A DNA stretch of 39,574 nt from Deltaproteobacteria bacterium HGW-Deltaproteobacteria-15 (GTDB lineage: Bacteria > Desulfobacterota > DSM-4660 > Desulfatiglandales > HGW-15). Positions 34,309 to 39,574 of this stretch are shown here, piece by piece. The stretch covers positions 6,968-46,541 of the forward strand of contig PHBH01000072.1 of assembly GCA_002840535.1 (NCBI GenBank), written 5' to 3'. Below the pieces are notes generated by a model. That model saw only the letters and a program-made list of their open reading frames with translations. It was not told where the DNA came from and searched no databases. Every line of letters begins with the position of its first letter. The stretch's first letter is position 1. Made by a program: the position numbers and the translations under genes.

Positions 34309-34560
34309 TTCACCGCAGAGACGCAGAGAGCGCAGAGAGGAAGTATTTTCCCAATGGCGGGAGATGCCGCCATTGGAAAACTCTGCCGCTGCGCGGGCGA
34401 GTTGTTTCTTCTTCGAATCGCATGCAAGGCATGGAGGCCAATCCTATAGACGACGTATACAAAGGAAAGGATCTATTCAGAGCATTTCTCTTTGTCTGCG
34501 GTCGTCTCCCCGCAGACAAAGAAAGAATTCACTCTGCGAACTCTGCGTCTCTGCGGTGAA
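34309..34560 (+). repeat. Tandem-hairpin element, copy 2
   Basis: This 252-bp element has TTCACCGCAGAGACGCAGAG at both ends (inverted). Hairpin 1 at 34346-34380 has stem CCAATGGCGG/CCGCCATTGG (extended by TTTT/AAAA with one bulged C) and loop GAGATG. Hairpin 2 at 34490-34521 has a perfect 12-bp stem CTTTGTCTGCGG with loop TCGTCTCC. It has the same orientation as copy 1. It fills the gap between the aminotransferase stop (8 bases away) and the engB start (30 bases away). Confidence 0.88.
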
Positions 34561-34568
34561 ATTTGCAT

Positions 34569-35798
34569 CTAACGTCTCTTGAGGTAGGTTTCGATTCTCT
34601 GCAGCCCTTCCCGGATGTTTTCGATCGAGTTCGCATAAGAGAACCGGAGATACCCCTCCACGTTCTTTCCGAAATCGATTCCGGGGGTGACCCCCACCCC
34701 GGCTTCTTCAAGGAATTCAAAGGCGAGCTTGTAGGAATCATGGGAAAGATGTCTTGCGTTGACCAGAATATAGAAAGCGCCTGCAGGCTCGACCGGGAGG
34801 CCGAAACCGAGCTCTCTCAGTCTCGCGATCATGTATTTGCGTCTCTCGTTGTATACCGACCGCATCCTTTCCACATCCGGACCTGCCTTGATCAGTGCGG
34901 CTACTCCCGCCCATTGGCTTACGCTTCCGGCGGAGATATAGAAATTCTGCTGGATCTTCTGAAGCGGCCTCACGAAATCGCGGGGAGCAATGATGTACCC
35001 GAGACGCCATCCGGTCATCGCATAGGCCTTGGAAAAGCCGTTCAGCACAAAAGCCTTGTCCGTGAACTCCAGGATGCTGTGTTCTTTTTGCTCATAAACA
35101 AGGCCGTGATAGATCTCGTCCGAAAGGATGAAAACGCCCATTTTTCCTATCTCTTTCATCCTCTCCGGAGAGAGCAGATTGCCTGTGGGATTGGAGGGGG
35201 AGTTGATGACGATCGCGCGGGTCCTGGGGCTCATCTTCTTCCGGATTTCCTCGGGGCTCAGCTGAAAACCTTCCTCCTCCTTCCCTTTGACGGTGACGGG
35301 GACCGCTCCCAGAAATCGGGCGAAGTTGGGATAGCAGGGATAGTGAGGATCGGAGAGGATGACTTCATCGCCGGCTTCGAGGAGGGTGGAAAACAGCATG
35401 AAGAGGGCAGGGGATGTCCCTGACGTGACCATCACCTGATCCGGATCGATCCGAACCCCGTATTTCTCAAGATAGTGGGTGCATATGGCCTGCCTCAGTT
35501 CCAGGATTCCGAGGCTGTGCGTGTAATGGGTATGGCCTTTCCGGATGGCCTCCACTGCGGCTTCACAGATGCACTCCGGTGTGGGGAAATCGGGCTCGCC
35601 GATCTGCAGGTGAATAATGGACCGGCCGTTTCTCTCGAGCTCATGGGCTCTTTCCAGGATGTCCATGACGATGAACGGCGGAATATTGAGGGACCGCTCG
35701 GTTGGCCCCCCACAGCGGCTCTCCGTAAGAGCAGGGAGATCCCGGGGGAGAGCGCCAGCCCGTCCACCTTTCCCCTTATCCACGTTTTCCGCACTCAT
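34569..35798 (-). CDS. PLP-dependent aminotransferase, class I/II (fold type I)
   Basis: This 409-aa cytoplasmic aminotransferase is of the aspartate/alanine-type family. The PLP Schiff-base Lys257 is in GFSKAYAMTGWRLGY. NSPSNPTGNLLS, with the substrate-binding Asn, and SDEIYHGLVYE, with the PLP-ring Asp, are present. The C-terminal Arg block is YLRFSYANSIENI. The first 35-40 residues are poorly typical, and the start is uncertain: ATG 35798 is given, ATG 35816 is an alternative, and neither has a clear ribosome site. It overlaps the end of the TPR lipoprotein gene by 23 bases, so it is probably translated by coupling. Its position after hisI and hisG might hint at amino-acid synthesis, but a class I enzyme of this type is not a typical HisC, and specificity is open. 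Confidence 0.88.
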   Translation of the reverse strand: MSAENVDKGKGGRAGALPRDLPALTESRCGGPTERSLNIPPFIVMDILERAHELERNGRSIIHLQIGEPDFPTPECICEAAVEAIRKGHTHYTHSLGILELRQAICTHYLEKYGVRIDPDQVMVTSGTSPALFMLFSTLLEAGDEVILSDPHYPCYPNFARFLGAVPVTVKGKEEEGFQLSPEEIRKKMSPRTRAIVINSPSNPTGNLLSPERMKEIGKMGVFILSDEIYHGLVYEQKEHSILEFTDKAFVLNGFSKAYAMTGWRLGYIIAPRDFVRPLQKIQQNFYISAGSVSQWAGVAALIKAGPDVERMRSVYNERRKYMIARLRELGFGLPVEPAGAFYILVNARHLSHDSYKLAFEFLEEAGVGVTPGIDFGKNVEGYLRFSYANSIENIREGLQRIETYLKRR

Positions 35799-36543
35799 CG
35801 AGGAGTCTTTTTGCATCTCTTTTGAACTCACCGTTTTTATCCACTTCCATGGCCTTGAGGACCATTTCCCTGGCATCGTCGTACCGCTTGAACTTCAGGT
35901 ACAGATTTGCGAGATGGAGGTAAGAGACGGGGTAGTTCGGAGCATATTGAATCGAAGACTTGTAGGACTCGATCGCGAGATCCCACTCGCGCAGCGCTTC
36001 ATATGTCAGACCCATATTGTCATGGGCGGGGCTGTACTCGGGGAAGACCTGCAGCGCCTTTTTATACGCATCGAGGGCCTTCTGGTGCTGCCCCATATAG
36101 AAGTATGCGGTGCCGAGATTATTGTAGGCGGCGAACCGGGACTGGTACATGAAATCCTCGGCTGCCTTGGTGAACATCTCGATGGCCTGCGCGTACCTGC
36201 CTTGTCGATTATACACCAATCCGAGATGATTCATCGCTTCCGAGTAATCGGGCTTGATCTGCAGAGACTTCTTCAAGTGGAATTCTGCCTTGTCCATCTG
36301 CTCAAGATCGGCATAGGTAATGCCGAGCGTGTTATGGATCTCATGGTTCTCGGGGTCCATTTCCAATGCCTCAAGCAGGGTCTTCAACGCGGATTGCTTG
36401 TTCCCTTCGGCAAGGAGCGCCCTGCCGAGGTTTTGCTTGGCCTCGATCTGGGGCTTTGTGGCGCCTTGATCCTGAACACATCCGGGGAGAGGGCCGAGAA
36501 GGAGGAGAGAAAAAGCGAGAGCGACAACGGTTCTCTTCATCAT
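35776..36543 (-). CDS. TPR-repeat lipoprotein (PilF/PilW-like)
   Basis: This is a 255-aa lipoprotein. The ATG at 36543 (or the next codon, also ATG) follows AAGGTG and overlaps the hisG stop. A lipoprotein signal peptide MKRTVVALAFSLLLLG ends in the lipobox LPGC. At least five or six TPR units follow, for example AEFHLKKSLQIKPDYSEAMN and YKKALQVFPEYSPAHDNMG. The layout matches PilF/PilW, the outer-membrane pilotin-like protein that helps PilQ secretin assembly. No other pilus gene is in the window, so a general TPR scaffold is also possible. It is part of the tight hisI-hisG-TPR-aminotransferase run. Confidence 0.85.
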   Translation of the reverse strand: MMKRTVVALAFSLLLLGPLPGCVQDQGATKPQIEAKQNLGRALLAEGNKQSALKTLLEALEMDPENHEIHNTLGITYADLEQMDKAEFHLKKSLQIKPDYSEAMNHLGLVYNRQGRYAQAIEMFTKAAEDFMYQSRFAAYNNLGTAYFYMGQHQKALDAYKKALQVFPEYSPAHDNMGLTYEALREWDLAIESYKSSIQYAPNYPVSYLHLANLYLKFKRYDDAREMVLKAMEVDKNGEFKRDAKRLLDECGKRG

Positions 36544-37412
36544 ATCACCTTGTTTAGAGGGTATTCGATGATGCCTTCGGCGCCGGCTTTGATCAGCTTC
36601 GGGATCAGATCCCTCACGGTTCTCGATTCCACCACCGTCTCCACGGAGAACCACTTGGTGTTGTAGAGCCCTGCCACGGTCGGAGCGTTAAGGCTGGGAA
36701 GGATAGCCACGATCTTCTCAAGCAGGGATTCGGGGACGTTCATCTTCAATCCCACCAGTTTTTCCGCCCTGAGGGCGCCCTTCAGCAGCATGATGATCTG
36801 GGCAATTTTTTCCTTCTTCCAGGTATCGTCGTAAGAGTCTTTGTTGGCGATCAGCTGGGTATTGGAGGTCATCAACTCGTGGATGATCTTGAGACCATGG
36901 GCGCGGATGGTGCTTCCTGTTTCCGTCACCTCCACAATGGCATCTGCAAGACCCGAGACGATTTTCCCCTCGGTCGCGCCCCAGGAAAATTCCACCTGCA
37001 CGTCGATATGTTTTTCGTAGAAGTAGCGTTTTGTAAAATTCACAAGCTCGGTGGCCACCTTCTTCCCTCTCAGGTCTTCAATGGTCTTGATGTCCGAATC
37101 GGCAGCCACTGCCAGGACCCAGCGCGCGGGGTTCTGGCTCACCTTTGAATAGACCAGATCGTCCACAACGATTACATCGGACTCATTCTCCTCTATCCAG
37201 TCCTTTCCGGTCAGGCCGGCATCGATGGTCCCGTTCTCCACATAGCGGGACATCTCCTGGGCCCTGCACAAGGTGCATTCCAGGGTTTCATCGTCGATGT
37301 CCGGGAAATAACTCCGGCCGTCCACACTGATCTTCCAGCCGGACTTCTCAAAGAGGTTGATGGTCGCCTTCTCCAGACTTCCCTTTGGAATACCGAATTT
37401 CAGCTTATTCAT
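36540..37412 (-). CDS. hisG: ATP phosphoribosyltransferase, long form
   Basis: This 290-aa cytoplasmic enzyme performs the first committed step of histidine synthesis (ATP + PRPP to phosphoribosyl-ATP). The start block is KLKFGIPKGSLEKATINLFE, and the PRPP-binding region includes ADAIVEVTETGSTIRAHGL. The last 75 residues (MNVPESLLEKIVAILPSLNAPTV...) are the C-terminal ACT-like regulatory domain, so this is the long form, which is normally feedback-inhibited by histidine and does not need HisZ. The ATG at 37412 overlaps the hisI stop as ATGA. Other his genes are not in the window. Confidence 0.96.
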   Translation of the reverse strand: MNKLKFGIPKGSLEKATINLFEKSGWKISVDGRSYFPDIDDETLECTLCRAQEMSRYVENGTIDAGLTGKDWIEENESDVIVVDDLVYSKVSQNPARWVLAVAADSDIKTIEDLRGKKVATELVNFTKRYFYEKHIDVQVEFSWGATEGKIVSGLADAIVEVTETGSTIRAHGLKIIHELMTSNTQLIANKDSYDDTWKKEKIAQIIMLLKGALRAEKLVGLKMNVPESLLEKIVAILPSLNAPTVAGLYNTKWFSVETVVESRTVRDLIPKLIKAGAEGIIEYPLNKVI

Positions 37413-37786
37413 TTCCTGTACACCTTCTCGGGATCGAAAATCTTTTTGCCAACCAAGGTCACGCTGCCGTCCCTCCCAATCTTGTTGTGGAAGCAACTCT
37501 CGTACCCTGTGTGGCAGGCGGCTCCCCCTATCTGCTCCACCTTGAAAAGGATGGTGTCCCTGTCGCAGTCCAGCCGGATCTCGACGATTTTCTGCACATG
37601 GCCGGAAGTCCCGCCTTTGTGCCAGATTTCGTTCCGCGAGCGGCTCCAGTAGTGGGCATCTCCGGTTTCCAGCGTCTTCTCCCAGGCAGAACGGTTGACA
37701 TAGGCAAGCATCAGGACCATGCCGGATCTGTGGTCCTGAACGACCGCGGGCACCAGCCCGTTTCCCTTTTCGAAATCAGGCATCAT
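37409..37786 (-). CDS. hisI: Phosphoribosyl-AMP cyclohydrolase
   Basis: This 125-aa cytoplasmic metalloenzyme opens the adenine ring of phosphoribosyl-AMP, the third step of histidine synthesis. Metal ligands are visible: the Asp cluster D73, D75, D77 with C74 (RLDCDRDTI), C91 (GGAACHTGY) and C98 (ESCFH). The pyrophosphatase HisE domain is absent, so this is the single-function form. Two consecutive ATG codons open the gene, with AAAGG somewhat upstream. It is coupled to hisG by an ATGA overlap. Confidence 0.96.
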   Translation of the reverse strand: MMPDFEKGNGLVPAVVQDHRSGMVLMLAYVNRSAWEKTLETGDAHYWSRSRNEIWHKGGTSGHVQKIVEIRLDCDRDTILFKVEQIGGAACHTGYESCFHNKIGRDGSVTLVGKKIFDPEKVYRK

Positions 37787-37901
37787 AGGGGTTTTCGCCT
37801 TTCAGGTTCTAAGTGAGCCATAAAGAATAGCATATCGGAACTACAGAGCAAACAGAAAATCCGGACAGAACAATCTGAACCGCAAAGACGCAAAGGTCCT
37901 T

Positions 37902-38933
37902 CTACCCTTCCGCCCTTTTTCCTGCAAGCTGCCCGCATGCGGCGCTGATATCCCGGCCCTTGCTCTTGCGGATCATGACGGTGAACCGATGTTGGATGAG
38001 AATCTCCTGGAATGCAACCATCCTCTCTTCGGTGGGCGGAGACATATCGAGCCCCTGGTGCGGATTCAGCGGAATCAGGTTGACCTTGGCCTTGATGCCC
38101 GTGAGGAGCTTCGCAAGCCTTATGGCGTCTTCGTCCCGGTCGTTGACACCCTTGATCAGGATGTACTCGAACGTGATTCTCCGGCCGTGGGGGAGGGGAA
38201 ACTCCCTGCAGGCCGCCATCAGCGTTTCCAGAGGATAGGCGTGGTTGATCGGCATGAGAAAGTCCCGTGTCTCGTTGTCTGCAGCGTTAAGGGACACGGC
38301 CAGATTCACGGTCACGTCGTTCCCGAAACGCAGTATCTCGGGGACCAGCCCGCAGGTGGAGAGCGTTACCTTTCGGTTGGAGAAATTCATGCCCTCCAAA
38401 TCCACAATGTTTCGAATGGCTTTGATCACCGCGGCATAATTGGCAAGAGGCTCCCCCATACCCATGAGAACAAGGTTGGTCAGCCGGTCGGGATCCTCCA
38501 TGGAACGTCTTACCTGAATCACCTGGTCTGCAATCTCGGAAGGCGTGAGGTTTCGTTTGAAACCCTGCTTTCCTGTCAGACAGAAACGGCAGCCCATGCT
38601 GCAGCCGGACTGGCTGGAAATGCAGAGCGTAAAGTGGTCCCTCTCCGGAATGAGTACCGCCTCGATGAAGCTGCCGTCATGCAGCCTGAACAAATGCTTC
38701 CTTGTTCCGTCCCTGGAGACCTGGACCTCGGCCTCCTCCAGAACCTGAAGCTGCGCCTCCTGCTCGAGATTGTGCCGCGCGGCTTTGGAAAGATTGGTCA
38801 TCTCCTGAAAGGAGACGGCAAGTCCCTTGAATATCCACTGTCTGATCTGGGCGGCCCGATAGGACTCAAGGCCGATAGTTCCGACCCACTGCCTGGTCTC
38901 CTCCAGATCCATTCCTTTAATATCGATTTTCAT
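37902..38933 (-). CDS. rlmN: 23S rRNA/tRNA adenine-C2 methyltransferase RlmN
   Basis: This 343-aa cytoplasmic radical-SAM enzyme methylates C2 of adenine 2503 in 23S rRNA and A37 in some tRNAs. The 4Fe-4S ligands are C111, C115 and C118 in CSMGCRFC. The methyl-carrying Cys is C333 in ISAACGQLAG. GMGEPLANY and STCGLVPEI are family blocks. The ATG at 38933 gives MKIDIKGMDLEETRQWV, a normal N-terminus; the frame upstream reads as repeat DNA. Tandem-hairpin copy 3 begins 37 bases upstream of the start. The gap 37787-37901 beside its end holds a single ACCGCAAAGACGCAAAGG fragment at about 37878-37896. Confidence 0.96.
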   Translation of the reverse strand: MKIDIKGMDLEETRQWVGTIGLESYRAAQIRQWIFKGLAVSFQEMTNLSKAARHNLEQEAQLQVLEEAEVQVSRDGTRKHLFRLHDGSFIEAVLIPERDHFTLCISSQSGCSMGCRFCLTGKQGFKRNLTPSEIADQVIQVRRSMEDPDRLTNLVLMGMGEPLANYAAVIKAIRNIVDLEGMNFSNRKVTLSTCGLVPEILRFGNDVTVNLAVSLNAADNETRDFLMPINHAYPLETLMAACREFPLPHGRRITFEYILIKGVNDRDEDAIRLAKLLTGIKAKVNLIPLNPHQGLDMSPPTEERMVAFQEILIQHRFTVMIRKSKGRDISAACGQLAGKRAEG

Positions 38934-38970
38934 GAAAAACGGTTTATCAGTTACACTTTCAAAAGAAGTT

Positions 38971-39194
38971 TTCACCGCGGAGACGCAGAGGACGCAGAGA
39001 AAAGTTTTTTTTGTCTGCAGGGAGACGACTGCAGACAAAAAGGATTGCTCACAACTTCACCTGCTCTAATCAGGCGACGCTATCGGTATTTTTCCCTTGG
39101 CAAGATTTAAGAATAACCGGAAGGCAGAGTATTTTTCAATGGCGGTATCTCCCGCCATTGAAAAAAGCAACCCTCTCTGCGCCTCTGCGGTGAA
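38971..39194 (-). repeat. Tandem-hairpin element, copy 3 (inverted)
   Basis: This 224-bp element is bounded by TTCACCGCGGAGACGCAGAG on the left and the inverse of TTCACCGCAGAGGCGCAGAG on the right. Hairpin 2 at 39008-39041 has a perfect 13-bp stem TTTTTGTCTGCAG, and its loop in element orientation is TCGTCTCC. Hairpin 1 at 39132-39165 has a perfect 14-bp stem (TTTTTCAATGGCGG), and its loop in element orientation is GAGATA. The order is reversed relative to copies 1 and 2, so it lies on the opposite strand. It occupies the leader of rlmN, and the rest of the gap to 39362 shows no gene. Confidence 0.88.
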
Positions 39195-39362
39195 AACTTT
39201 ATCCTCTTACATCCTTTGCCTTGTTCTGACCTCTGGCTTTCCACGGCTTCCCGAAACGAACACTGCAAAAACACAGGTTGCAGCCTGAAAGGTCCCGAAG
39301 ACGAGGAGCATCCCCCTGTTGTGTATGAAAGCAGGGTCGCTCAAGGCTTTAAGACAAACCAG

Positions 39363-39574
39363 CTAACCCATTAAGGTTCTCAACTTCGCAAGCTCCCATA
39401 CATAATCGTAGAGGTGGAGCCCCTTGCTGGCGGCGATGATCTCTCCATCCTCTACCCCGATGCAGCATGCCATATACTCCTTCAGAAGTTGTATGGCGCC
39501 GAGGTTTGCGGGGAACCCGTTCCACAGATCCCAGGATCGGAAATAGACGATAAAGTTGAGCTTGCCATCCATGA
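39363..39574 (-). CDS. Thymidylate synthase, C-terminal part (partial)
   Basis: This is the 3' end of a thymidylate synthase-type gene; the 5' part lies beyond the window. The visible 70 residues include LNFIVYFRSWDLWNGFPANL, in which R-S-x-D is the dUMP-phosphate/ribose binding block and FPANL holds the conserved Asn. SKGLHLYDY gives the His and Tyr that contact the deoxyribose. The wording RSWDLWNGFPANLGAIQLLKEYM is closer to the archaeal or methanogen-type and dCMP hydroxymethylase-like branch than to E. coli ThyA. The catalytic Cys would lie upstream, outside the window. The enzyme makes dTMP from dUMP with methylene-THF. Confidence 0.85.
   Translation of the reverse strand, partial: MDGKLNFIVYFRSWDLWNGFPANLGAIQLLKEYMACCIGVEDGEIIAASKGLHLYDYVWELAKLRTLMG

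Overview
The window looks like a chromosomal segment of an anaerobic, LPS-bearing, Gram-negative bacterium, most likely a deltaproteobacterium in the broad sense (Desulfobacterota, perhaps Syntrophobacterales-like). The evidence is the gene order lysS-lolC-lolD-bamA-skp-lpxD-fabZ-lpxA-lpxI-Gfo/Idh-lpxB, the use of LpxI, an Fe-S/flavin oxidoreductase module, formate-tetrahydrofolate ligase, and a methanogen-type thymidylate synthase. This placement is inferred from gene content; no marker gene was compared.

Layout. (1) 1-990: the start of a minus-strand membrane protein cut by the window edge, the C-terminal stub of a tyrosine recombinase (integron-integrase-like), and repeat-rich DNA. (2) 991-8789, minus strand: three secreted proteins, two with FecR domains and one with MORN-like repeats, behind a good sigma-70-type promoter at 8921-8950. 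(3) 9267-9491: a small Cys-rich protein. (4) 9688-15565, minus strand: a 694-aa flavin/Fe-S oxidoreductase, a DAO-family flavoprotein and formate-THF ligase, which ends at a strong terminator. (5) 15778-19475: an alpha/beta hydrolase, an aldo/keto reductase and a sugar nucleotidyltransferase, separated by dense dispersed repeats. (6) 19899-33713, plus strand: a long envelope operon covering lysyl-tRNA synthetase, lipoprotein release (LolC/LolD), outer-membrane protein assembly (BamA, Skp) and lipid A synthesis (LpxD, FabZ, LpxA, LpxI, a Gfo/Idh dehydrogenase, LpxB), closing with an NtrC-family sigma-54 activator. (7) 33679-37786, minus strand: hisI-hisG-TPR lipoprotein-aminotransferase, tightly overlapping, then engB. 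(8) 37902-39574, minus strand: rlmN and a partial thymidylate synthase.

The most unusual signal is non-coding. Three copies (29056-29315, 34309-34560, and inverted at 38971-39194) of a 224-260 bp element share terminal inverted repeats and two internal stem-loops. The stems differ between copies by compensating changes, while the loops are conserved (GAGATR in one; TCGTCTCC or TCGGCTCC in the other). The two loops are complementary to each other, so they could form a kissing-loop or cruciform pair. One copy lies inside the lipid A operon and ends 13 bases before lpxI. Several other repeat families fill nearly every long intergenic space, including inverted pairs around the oxidoreductase/hydrolase/AKR segment.

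No tRNA, rRNA or CRISPR array was seen.
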